A DNA stretch of 23,312 bases from Pleurobrachia bachei. Lineage: Eukaryota > Ctenophora > Tentaculata > Cydippida > Pleurobrachiidae. This document shows, in pieces, positions 20,001 to 23,312 of the stretch (position 1 is its first letter; each line of letters begins with the position of its first letter). The stretch spans positions 22,724 to 46,035 of the forward strand of contig AVPN01000577.1 of the NCBI GenBank assembly GCA_000695325.1. Reading direction: 5' to 3'. The notes beneath the pieces are model-generated. The model worked only from the letters and a program-made list of their open reading frames with translations. It was not told where the DNA came from and ran no database searches. The translations under genes were made by a program, and so were the position numbers.

Positions 20001-21288
20001 CTCTATCTACCTCTCAGTCTCGACCTTGTTAATGAAACAACAATCCTTCTCTTTCATCTCTTCATCTCCCTTTCATCTATCTATCCATCTCTTTATCTAT
20101 CTTCTATCCTTTATCTCTCTCTTCATCTCTCTCTCTATCTCTCTTCTGGCCCACTTCACCATCTGCCACCCGCTACTGAGCATACCCCTTGTAGTCTTAG
20201 CGTACCCTCTTTAGAACAAAGTGTCAAACAATTAATACACACAGTAACCTATAACAACACTTATAATAACTCATTAATTCCTTAATTCCTACCTCATGCT
20301 GTAGAGTTCAGGGAAGGACTGAGGAATGGCAAGTGACTCTGAGGGTTGTCGATTCTGATCGGGAGGTCCCGGGGCCTGTCTTGTCGGTTGTGAGTACGTC
20401 TACAGGAAGGATTAAACTTATTATTGCTCCCTAATTTGGGAACGGTGTCCCCCTCTCCCGCGCTTTCCAGCACACAATCACGCACGAAACACACGATCAG
20501 GGGTAGGCACAGAGCTTAAATCGACTCTACTTGGATATAGGCTTTTTTATAGTTCAAAAATTTGTCTCAGCTGTCATTTCTGATAGAAACCTGCAATCAT
20601 TCATCTCTAAAAGCAATTCTGGTGAAACATGATTGGCACAAGAAATGCTTGTGAGAAGAGTCTTGTAATTTAGCAGCCAGTGATGGTAGCTGAGAAATTT
20701 AACACATTCCCTACTTACAGGCGGTCGAGTATTTTGTGTGACGGTTGGAGGCGGTCCATAACCTCCATACCCTGCTGTAGGTGGTGCCCCTGTAGTACCT
20801 GTGAATGAAATAATGTTTATGAAGGAGCAAATATATGTATTAATGAAGGAGCAGCAACTTATAACTACCTGGGCGAGGCTGGTATCCCTGTGGAGGTTGG
20901 CCGTATCCAGCTGGTGGAGGTCCGTAACCCCGAGGAGGCGGACCGCCGGGGGGTCCGTATCCGTGTGGTGGTGGTTGGCCGTACTGCTGCTGCAAAATAG
21001 GATTATCAGATGGGAGTTAAATTGAAGGACCTAAAAGGATGTACTACATCAACATGGGATGATGGATAAAAATTGTAATGGACTCAAAAGGGCGTATGTA
21101 TGACATAGGACCGTTGGGGTCAATTCGGGGTTATTTCAGGGTCACTTCGGGTCCGATATGTCAAGACAACTTACCGGTGGAGGAGGTTGTCCTCCAGCTG
21201 GTGGATATCCAGGTTGTCCTGGTTGTGGGGGTGGAAATCCAGGTCTCTGACCGTATCCACCATAACCTCCATACCCGTAATATGACAT
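170..21288 (-). CDS. VPS37: VPS37-type ESCRT-I subunit, eight exons, 3' end off window
   Basis: ESCRT-I subunits of this family join TSG101 and VPS28 to sort ubiquitinated cargo into multivesicular bodies on endosomes. Exons seen: 21175-21288, 20869-20989, 20719-20798, 20293-20399, 4182-4259, 2014-2122, 742-879, 170-244. Every junction is GT-AG and every phase agrees, giving 274 codons without a stop. Residues 1 to about 115 are Pro/Gly/Tyr-rich (start MSYYGYGGYGGYG). FPEL at 134-137 opens a Mod(r) domain, followed by a charged coiled coil with ENLSLKPELE, then the conserved ARLKIAASEVEDEAE and NFLSGEMTIEEFLKTF blocks. Order (Pro-rich N-terminus, C-terminal Mod(r)) matches VPS37A, but no UEV domain is visible upstream. 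The start was chosen because the repeat-rich protein begins there; in-frame upstream ATGs exist at 21309 and 21414. Exon 8 ends in a strong GTAAGT donor, so a short last exon should lie beyond position 1. Intron 4 is 16 kb and contains four GPCR loci. Confidence 0.86.
742..879 (-). CDS. VPS37: VPS37 exon 7
   Basis: 138 bp, exactly 46 codons, phase 0 at both ends, acceptor CCCCTTACAG, donor GTAAGAG. It encodes YAELERQKGELSDLQAQQQA, a heptad-rich helix, and then ILARLKIAASEVEDEAE, one of the best conserved blocks of VPS37 (human VPS37A has a closely similar ARLK-AA-E-EE block). The apparent ATG at 906 precedes the acceptor and is not used. Confidence 0.88.
1288..1526. repeat. Direct repeats in VPS37 intron 6
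   Basis: A 65-bp sequence starting ATCTTTATCTCATCCCTTCC occurs at about 1288-1352 and 1461-1526 with moderate divergence. Further on, a 22-bp repeat (ATATTGAAAGGGTGTGTTTG and two more bases) occurs at 1637-1658 and 1676-1697. Nothing else was recognised in intron 880-2013 (intron 6). Confidence 0.6.
2014..2122 (-). CDS. VPS37: VPS37 exon 6, Mod(r) coiled coil
   Basis: 109 bp, acceptor ATTCTGCAG, donor GTAATG, entering in phase 2 and leaving in phase 0. It encodes WKETRRKSVERNEELATENL and then SLKPELESKQEELIEL. The motif of an aromatic or charged helix followed by NL.L.PELE is the core Mod(r) signature seen in VPS37A-D. Confidence 0.87.
2179..2233. repeat. Perfect 14-bp inverted repeat
   Basis: CAGGGTTATTTGTC (2179-2192) and its exact complement (2220-2233) around a 27-base loop, in VPS37 intron 5 about 57 bp from exon 6. 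It is found once in the window. Confidence 0.7.
2263..2478 (-). other. Unrecognised open frame in VPS37 intron 5
   Basis: A 71-codon open frame without an ATG, preceded by a CTAAC...AACAG acceptor-like site and ending at TAG. It includes RGFFLLEDRNRAVLLYNFIR and then YVCTKEDGLLQLFDAKKC. Codons here often end in C or G, unlike the AT-rich surroundings, and the residue pattern looks helical. I do not recognise a family. It could be a relic exon, an unannotated small gene or chance. Its phase does not place it in VPS37. Confidence 0.25.
2504..2536. repeat. Short hairpin TTCCCAG-type
   Basis: Arms of 14 bp (2504-2517 and 2523-2536) with one mismatch and a 5-base loop. A further palindrome CCCTGATATCAGGG lies at 2651-2664, with a partial duplicate at 2631-2642. 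Confidence 0.6.
3384..3464. repeat. Double-hairpin element, copy 1
   Basis: 81-bp element in VPS37 intron 5. The first hairpin has 9-bp arms around TAC (ATGCCTTTT/AAAAGGCAT, 3403-3423). The second has 10-bp arms around TTC (GGTGAATGCC/GGCATTCACC, 3427-3449). It ends GGCGGGGAAAAAAT. It is identical base for base to 4058-4138. Confidence 0.85.
3526..3574. repeat. 50-bp dispersed hairpin repeat, copy 1
   Basis: Starts CTAACAAGAATTATT, then a hairpin GCATTATG/CATAATGC around TATT, then TGTGTTTCCCTGCC. It shares all three parts with 12012-12062. It lies about 60 bp beyond double-hairpin copy 1. Confidence 0.75.
3973..4057. repeat. Double-hairpin element, variant copy 2
   Basis: Diverged copy directly abutting the next copy. 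The first hairpin is perfect with 10-bp arms (GCCTTTTTGC/GCAAAAAGGC around AAA, 4001-4023). The second has GGTGGATGCC/GGCATCCACC around TTC (4029-4051). Base changes relative to copy 1 occur on both arms together, so pairing is kept. Confidence 0.8.
4058..4138. repeat. Double-hairpin element, copy 3
   Basis: Identical over 81 bp to copy 1 at 3384-3464. It begins where the variant copy ends, so two diverged copies stand in tandem 44 bp below VPS37 exon 5. The minus-strand frame of 121 codons over this region is only a translation of the palindromes. Confidence 0.85.
4182..4259 (-). CDS. VPS37: VPS37 exon 5, Mod(r) coiled coil
   Basis: 78 bp after a TTCCCTCCCTCAG acceptor, donor GTAAATTT, phase 2 at both ends. 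It encodes KEDLEKLVDDDDALMAFF followed by ENRDDIKR, the acidic helix after FPEL in VPS37 proteins. A shared phase with exon 4 and sequence continuity across the 16 kb gap are the main evidence that both halves are one gene. Confidence 0.85.
6108..6137. repeat. Short hairpin TGATGATATCA
   Basis: Perfect 11-bp inverted repeat (6108-6118 and 6127-6137) with an 8-base loop, in the left part of intron 4. The surrounding 4260-7429 contains a (GA)n tract (about 5613-5655), CT-rich patches and no supported gene; the 106-codon frame at 5671 has no recognisable feature. Confidence 0.55.
6932..7046. repeat. 77-bp-spaced direct repeat upstream of GPCR A1
   Basis: GGGTATTTT...ACC[G/A]TACAG[A/G]GATTGACAAGC occurs at about 6932-6969 and 7007-7046. 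Between them is a near-perfect palindrome GTTGAGTAACTCAAC (6982-6996). It lies 380-500 bp upstream of the A1 start and could be promoter-proximal; no function is shown. Confidence 0.5.
7430..8971 (+). CDS. Rhodopsin-like GPCR A1, three exons, intact
   Basis: Exons 7430-7626, 7772-7866 and 8064-8971 join in phases 2 and 1 through GT-AG introns and give 399 residues. Seven membrane segments are visible, about 42-65, 75-98, 117-147, 161-182, 237-261, 278-305 and 314-343. TM7 carries NSLLNPLIL (334-342), the NPxxY region of class A receptors; TM6 has FCNIP in place of CWxP; the DRY site at the end of TM3 is replaced by VVVRTVNV. The N-terminus has an NYS glycosylation site. The family is class A GPCR; the ligand cannot be told and it may be a lineage-specific orphan or chemoreceptor. 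It lies inside VPS37 intron 4 on the opposite strand. An ATG at 7853 can be extended through the CT-rich second intron, but the spliced model restores TM1 and TM2. Confidence 0.86.
7655..7714. repeat. (GA)n microsatellite in GPCR A1 intron 1
   Basis: An uninterrupted GA tract next to the left breakpoint of the GPCR block duplication. Similar tracts lie at about 5613-5655, 9306-9350, 14038-14080, 22139-22275 (as CT) and 23226-23312. Confidence 0.9.
9134..9139 (+). terminator. possible poly(A) signal of GPCR A1 (ATTAAA)
   Basis: ATTAAA about 165 bp after the A1 stop codon. The same hexamer lies at 13861-13866 about 180 bp after the A2 stop, in the aligned position. No AATAAA is closer on this strand. 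Confidence 0.3.
10055..11344 (-). CDS. Rhodopsin-like GPCR B1, single exon, intact
   Basis: One uninterrupted frame of 429 residues. Membrane segments about 32-54, 62-88, 107-137, 147-170, 235-264, 278-303 and 315-342. TM2 has LANSISDCLQG with the usual Asp; TM3 ends in LSLVRGVTLIN in place of DRY; TM6 has CYTPY; TM7 has LLSSCLIPVILI, a divergent NPxxY. The N-terminus carries an NNTT glycosylation site and the tail is basic and Ser-rich. It is class A-like but clearly a different receptor from A (intronless, long second extracellular loop). It converges on A1, their stops being 1.08 kb apart. It lies on the same strand as VPS37, inside its intron 4. Ligand unknown. Confidence 0.85.
   Translation of the reverse strand: MIPPGSTPPNNTTKLSFVDVFIELTTAVTILKISCFILGVMTILANLTVLLFYIKRYREPYPLLYLANSISDCLQGLASGILVGVVLVQIQGMQEMEDYRDYVSKPITSMAFLFAGTCSRVSAWNSMILSLVRGVTLINMKQRISYRFMLVMVIINMVSWVTFIAVDLWLTVNPSSFTPLPPSVAMGNITMATVPAGDVKWLEELLLQPLHGKAILGTTYNYLTGPDTTSHLPSTVLILLTTCYSFLLPSIICIFSLTVTIFYLMRTKVGRNSSSSRQITITVTCVTTVFVLCYTPYSVFLVVKGHPNPNHITKVDVLVRFIVSTILPLLSSCLIPVILIIRVRSLRTFVAESIRDTFKAPRDSLEMSVSQVVVVNRAVKAFGAKRNQTKPAVIEERKESGGQSDNSKDSIPSSKCVTALAETQSLSSR
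11826..11923. repeat. Imperfect palindrome in the spacer
   Basis: Arms CTAATCTTCATG (11845-11856) and CATGAAGATTAG (11900-11911), extended outward by GTATTATAT (11826-11834) and ATATAATAC (11915-11923). GATTAGCTAATC (11840-11851) is itself a perfect palindrome. Confidence 0.6.
12012..12062. repeat. 50-bp dispersed hairpin repeat, copy 2
   Basis: Same sequence as 3526-3574 apart from an ATT insertion before the stem and a TTT loop instead of TATT. The stem bases and the TGTGTTTCCCTGCC tail are unchanged. The flanks of the two copies are not alike. Confidence 0.75.
12533..13681 (+). CDS. Rhodopsin-like GPCR A2, exons 2-3 only, no local exon 1
   Basis: Copy of A1. Exon 2 (12533-12627) and exon 3 (12774-13681) have the same lengths, phases and splice sites as in A1. 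The protein differs from A1 at one residue only (Glu to Asp in QEYEI). The homology begins at about 12488, within the sequence corresponding to A1 intron 1, and the spacer 11779-12487 contains nothing like exon 1, so the N-terminus and TM1 are missing locally. Possible explanations: splicing from exon 1 of A1 (7626 to 12533, phase 2 on both sides), an unrecognised new first exon, or a dead copy kept similar by gene conversion. An ATG at 12614 would read through intron CT repeats and is not credible. Confidence 0.72.
13861..13866 (+). terminator. possible poly(A) signal of GPCR A2 (ATTAAA)
   Basis: Aligned counterpart of the hexamer after A1 (9134-9139). It is kept in both copies although the surrounding non-coding sequence has drifted. 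Confidence 0.3.
14753..14984. mobile_element. Foldback/MITE-like element in block 2
   Basis: Terminal inverted repeats of 23 perfect bases (14755-14777 and 14959-14981) containing AAAGGTGACCCCTTT and its complement. The interior is about 180 bp, partly CT-rich, with no frame. Block 1 has a shorter, rearranged version near 9925-9975 that keeps the GATAACCAGGGCC core and one AAAGGGGTCACC end. The family is unknown; non-autonomous DNA-transposon-like structure is inferred from the termini. Confidence 0.6.
15040..16321 (-). pseudogene. GPCR B2, copy of B1 with frameshifted N-terminus
   Basis: Close copy of B1. The frame is open from 16212 down to 15040 (390 residues) and keeps TM2-TM7 and the tail. 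The ATG matching B1 lies at 16319-16321, but 11 bp are missing near 16219-16227 in the TM1 codons, so that start gives about 41 residues and stops. Translation from the internal Met at 16212 would leave a TM1 of only about 14 residues. Amino-acid changes from B1 are few and mostly conservative within the bundle (for example Ala to Ser, Asp to Glu), with more at the extreme C-terminus. It is either a recent pseudogene or a receptor with a shortened TM1; transcripts would decide. Confidence 0.7.
16794..18126. repeat. 1.3-kb tandem repeat, unit 1
   Basis: Aligned with 18211-19529. The first 250 bp differ by scattered substitutions and small indels. From 17041 on the two units stay in register at a spacing of 1403 bp with one difference seen (near 17064). 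No coding content was recognised; the 67-codon frame at 17690 occurs in both copies only because they are identical. It contains a G8 run and a CT-rich segment. Confidence 0.85.
18127..18207. repeat. Double-hairpin element, copy 4, at tandem-repeat junction
   Basis: A third variant. The second hairpin is a perfect 14-bp stem around TTC (18160-18173 with 18177-18190), followed by GGCAGGGAAAAAAT as in the other copies. The first hairpin is reduced to a G-run, GGCCAAGGCC and a short A-rich stem. It sits precisely between the two copies of the 1.3-kb tandem repeat. Confidence 0.78.
18211..19529. repeat. 1.3-kb tandem repeat, unit 2
   Basis: Second unit, starting ACTACATAGACTAGG and ending GACACTAAT, the same end as unit 1. 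It is 5' of VPS37 exon 5 and 3' of exon 4, so it lies within intron 4. It carries the same CT-rich stretch and no supported gene. Confidence 0.85.
19650..19742. repeat. Palindromic element near VPS37 exon 4
   Basis: Perfect 14-bp arms GATTTGTTAGATCT (19654-19667) and its complement (19727-19740). Inside lies a 15-bp near-palindrome GTAGATAATATCTAC (19684-19698). It is about 90 bp long and MITE-like. The rest of 19530-20292 holds a CT-rich stretch (about 19898-20150) and nothing gene-like. Confidence 0.65.
20293..20399 (-). CDS. VPS37: VPS37 exon 4, start of Mod(r) domain
   Basis: 107 bp, acceptor CTTCCTGTAG, donor GTAGGAAT, phases 0 and 2. It encodes the last proline-rich stretch and then IPQSFPELYSM, the FPEL entry of the Mod(r) domain. 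The next exon in frame is 16 kb away at 4259, across the nested GPCR genes. The serine codon split by this junction (AG+T) gives SMSKEDLEKL, which reads as continuous family sequence. Confidence 0.85.
20719..20798 (-). CDS. VPS37: VPS37 exon 3
   Basis: 80 bp between a TTCACAG acceptor and a GTAAGT donor, entering in phase 1 and leaving in phase 0. It encodes residues 79-105, including AGYGGYGPPPTVTQNTRPP. It is separated from exon 2 by an intron of only 70 bp, typical of a compact genome. Confidence 0.78.
20869..20989 (-). CDS. VPS37: VPS37 exon 2
   Basis: 121 bp, enters in phase 0 after a TTTTGCAG acceptor and leaves in phase 1 at a GTAGTT donor. It encodes QQYGQPPPHGYGPPGG and similar Gly-Tyr-Pro repeats (about residues 39-79), continuing the low-complexity N-terminus. 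The opposite strand is also open here but only mirrors these repeats. Confidence 0.78.
21175..21288 (-). CDS. VPS37: VPS37 exon 1 (start codon, Pro/Gly/Tyr-rich)
   Basis: 38 codons, phase 0 at its end, donor GTAAGT just below 21175. It encodes MSYYGYGG-type repeats followed by PGQPGYPPAGG and a PPPP run. Alone it resembles the low-complexity tails of annexin A7/A11 or sorcin, but the downstream exons identify it as the N-terminus of VPS37. Such Pro/Tyr tails are common in ESCRT-associated proteins and may bind ALG-2-like or SH3/WW partners; that role is inference. Confidence 0.8.
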
Positions 21289-21646
21289 GTTATAGTTAGC
21301 TATAAACATTTGGAGTTTTTTACAGGTTGGTTTATGGTTACCTTGCCTTGTTCGAACAAAACAATAGTTACCATGGCAACACAAACAAACATAATATATT
21401 GCAGACGGGATCAAAATAAATCAATAAAATGTAAGCTACATTATGTATATAATTATGTATATTGGTCAAAATAAATTACTTCACAGCGTGATGACAATAT
21501 GTATTATCAAAATAGAACAAAGCCCCGCAAAACACAACTGAAGAACTAAAAAACATCTCAAAACTCGATCCTTCCAAATTATCATACTGATACAACACGA
21601 CATACACACGAAGACAAATAAAAACTCTTGAAAAGCATCCAAACAA

Positions 21647-21652
21647 TTTAAT
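21647..21652 (-). terminator. possible poly(A) signal of VAC14 (ATTAAA)
   Basis: ATTAAA on the minus strand about 110 bp after the VAC14 stop codon. No AATAAA is present on this strand before the VPS37 start region, so this is the best candidate. It leaves at most about 350 bp for the VPS37 promoter. Confidence 0.35.
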
Positions 21653-21760
21653 CCTTGTAATTAATCAATTAATTAACACCCTTGGTACACAGTCCAATCC
21701 GCACTTGTAAATCCTTTCATCCCCATGACAACTCCGCGTTTCCAATGAGACAACAACACC

Positions 21761-22138
21761 TCATCCCACTGATTTGCTCAACAGACCCCTCTGTTGGTGG
21801 ATGGTCTGTACAGAATTGAAATGATCCAACATCTCTCGATCCACCTTTCCATCATCCTCCTTGTGTTGACCTGATGATGATGCCTGTTCAGCAGCCCGCA
21901 CTACCCCAACACACTCCAGTCTGTTACGAAGGAGGGTGAAGGCCTCAGATTGGGGTAGCAGCATCAGAATACCTGCAGGGAGGAGGAGGGAATCGTAAAG
22001 AAATGGTTATGCGAGGGTCTGGATAAAGGACCTTACTTTTGGATAAAGGACTTTACAAGGATAAACAACCTTTCTCTTGGATAAACGGCCGTTCTTTAAT
22101 GGATAAAGGACCTTTCTTTCAGGATTCAGGAACACAAA

Positions 22139-22177
<39 letters not shown>

Positions 22178-22241
22178 TCTCTCTCTCTCTCTCTCACAAT
22201 CTTCCTCTCTCTCTCTCACAATCTTCCTCTCTCTCTCTCTC

Positions 22242-22280
<39 letters not shown>

Positions 22281-23211
22281 AGTTACCAGCTAGGCTACGG
22301 TAAAGTTCCGGGTTAGTGTTAGGTTGGACCAGCTCCAGGCGGAGTGCTGAAAAAACCGGACTCTCCAAGAGTTGTACCAGCTTATCCAACTCGGATAGCA
22401 CTATCTCTGTCATCTGCAGGTTCGAGTTGTGAGATTGTTACTTTAACTAGGGGAGAGATTGTTACTTTAACTAGCAGGAGAGCACTATCTCTGTCACCTG
22501 CAGGTTTGCGTGAGATCGTTACATCAACTAGGGAAGAGAGCAGCGGCCCAGCTCTCTCCCGAGGGAACAATATATCTCACCTCAAATGATCCAAGAGCGT
22601 GGATAACATCACTGGCTTGTTGATAAGAGTGTGCTATCATACAGAGGGCAATCGTTGATACTGGATCATGACACCAGGTGTTGTAGAGTGTCCTAAACAC
22701 GTTCCGAACCTCACCTTCCGAACCACTGCTGAGAGGGGTTGGATAAACAAATAAGACGTAGGGTATATTATCGATGGCTGTTCAGAAACGGGGTTTGGCG
22801 CCGCCAGACAGCTGCCGGGTAAGGCAAGGTCATAAGGTTGTATTCTGTGCGTGGGAAGGGAGAGAAAGGGGTTGGAAGAGAAATCACTCAGCCGTGAACC
22901 ACTCCCTCCAGCATGGGTTTGAAAGCAACACACAGCACACACTTGGTTACGAAGTTACCCCTTGCCAGCGCACGCGAAGGTCGCCTGGCGACCTGAGAGG
23001 GGTTACTTCGTAACCAAGCACAAACACACTCTCTCTCACCCTACTACTATAGTTCACACACACTCTCACCCTACTAGTTCACACGACACATACGGCTGGC
23101 AGCGGGGGGACAGTACAGGTGGTGCATCTGTGATATGATTCACAAAGTCAACCACTTCCTGAATCTGGTCTTCAGCTTGTGATCCACTGTGGATACCACC
23201 CGTCCTGCTTG
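21761..23211 (-). CDS. VAC14: VAC14 C-terminal exons (5' part off window)
   Basis: VAC14 is the scaffold that holds PIKfyve and FIG4 together to control PI(3,5)P2 on endolysosomes; its C-terminus binds FIG4. Four in-phase exons are seen: 23094-23211, 22581-22725 (start could be 22728), 22287-22413 and 21761-21972 (TGA at 21761-21763). Diagnostic stretches are LYNTWCHDPVSTIALCMIA, SELDKLVQLLESPVFSALRL and GILMLLPQSEAFTLLRNRLE, which match the conserved end of VAC14 closely. The last residues (MLDHFNSVQTIHQQ) also match, so the C-terminus is complete. The 23094-23211 exon has a less conserved sequence, but its phase 2 donor fits the next exon. It lies head-to-tail with VPS37, whose ATG is 472 bp downstream. 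Confidence 0.88.
22019..22123. repeat. GGATAAAGGACCTT minisatellite
   Basis: Five imperfect units of about 20 bp, each starting GGATAAA, in the last VAC14 intron. It is followed by a long CT tract (about 22139-22275) that includes the region next to the donor at 22286. Confidence 0.7.
22397..22532 (-). repeat. Tandem duplication of a VAC14 3' splice site
   Basis: The real acceptor (CCTGCAG before exon start 22413) plus 17 bases of exon and about 30 bases of intron is repeated 84 bp upstream. There an identical CCTGCAG precedes GTGACAGAGATAGTGCTCTCC (from 22497 downward). A 20-base piece (GAGATTGTTACTTTAACTAG and variants) occurs three times in between. Using the upstream copy would reach an in-frame stop within about ten codons. 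Confidence 0.75.
22942..23018. repeat. Nested palindrome in VAC14 intron
   Basis: Outer arms of 21 bp (22942-22962 and 22998-23018; CTTGGTTACGAAG...CTTCGTAACCAAG) with one mismatch. Inside is a second perfect inverted repeat AGGTCGCC-T-GGCGACCT (22978-22994). The whole is 77 bp. It resembles the other small hairpin elements in design but not in sequence. Confidence 0.75.
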
Positions 23212-23312
23212 CTGTCGGTTAGAAGGGAGATAGAGAGAGAGAGAGGGAATGAGATAGAGAGATAGAGAGAGAGAGAGAAAGTGGGAGAGAGAGAGAGAGA
23301 GAGAGAGAGGGA

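Noticed and set aside
21142-21414. Annexin A7/A11 or sorcin-like gene from the Gly-Tyr-Pro repeats
   Set aside because: No annexin or penta-EF-hand exons follow. The next in-phase exons lead into a Mod(r) domain.
22007-22413. Arg/Glu- or Ser/Leu-repeat proteins near 22007-22413
   Set aside because: They are translations of GA/CT microsatellite in a VAC14 intron; only 22287-22413 is exon.

Overview
This is nuclear DNA of an invertebrate animal. The genes have GT-AG introns of roughly 70 bp to 16 kb. They encode animal/eukaryotic endolysosomal proteins (a VAC14 C-terminus and a VPS37-type ESCRT-I subunit) and four rhodopsin-like GPCR loci. Non-coding DNA is full of (GA/CT)n microsatellites and small palindromes. 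The sequence does not fix the phylum; an early-branching or other compact-genome invertebrate would fit.

Right edge (21761-23211, minus strand): the last four visible exons of VAC14, the PIKfyve/FIG4 scaffold. Its stop codon lies about 470 bp upstream of the ATG of the next minus-strand gene, VPS37.

Host gene: VPS37 runs on the minus strand from 21288 to beyond the left edge. Eight exons were found, all joined in phase: 21175-21288, 20869-20989, 20719-20798, 20293-20399, 4182-4259, 2014-2122, 742-879 and 170-244. They give 274 codons: a Pro/Gly/Tyr-rich N-terminus and then a Mod(r) coiled coil. The last exon lies off the window. The most important structural fact here is that intron 4 is 16,033 bp and holds all the GPCR genes.

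Inside intron 4 (4260-20292): a convergent pair of GPCR genes, A (plus strand, three exons) and B (minus strand, one exon), has been duplicated as a block of about 4 kb. Block 1 spans about 7733-11778, block 2 about 12488-16779, with an unrelated spacer of about 700 bp between them. A1 (7430-8971) and B1 (10055-11344) look whole. Block 2 starts inside intron 1 of A, so A2 (12533-13681) has no local first exon. B2 (15040-16212, formerly from 16321) has an 11-bp deletion that shifts its frame in TM1. Even so, A1 and A2 differ by only one amino acid across about 55 nucleotide differences, which argues for constraint or conversion. Exon 1 of A1 is phase-compatible with exon 2 of A2, so A2 may be an alternative 3' cassette.

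Right of the blocks, a sequence of about 1.3 kb is tandemly duplicated (16794-18126 and 18211-19529). About 1.08 kb of it is nearly identical between the copies, and a hairpin element sits exactly at the junction. Several distinct small foldback families are scattered through the introns, notably a double-hairpin element of about 80 bp present four times. No tRNA, rRNA, CRISPR, LTR element, LINE or autonomous transposase was recognised.
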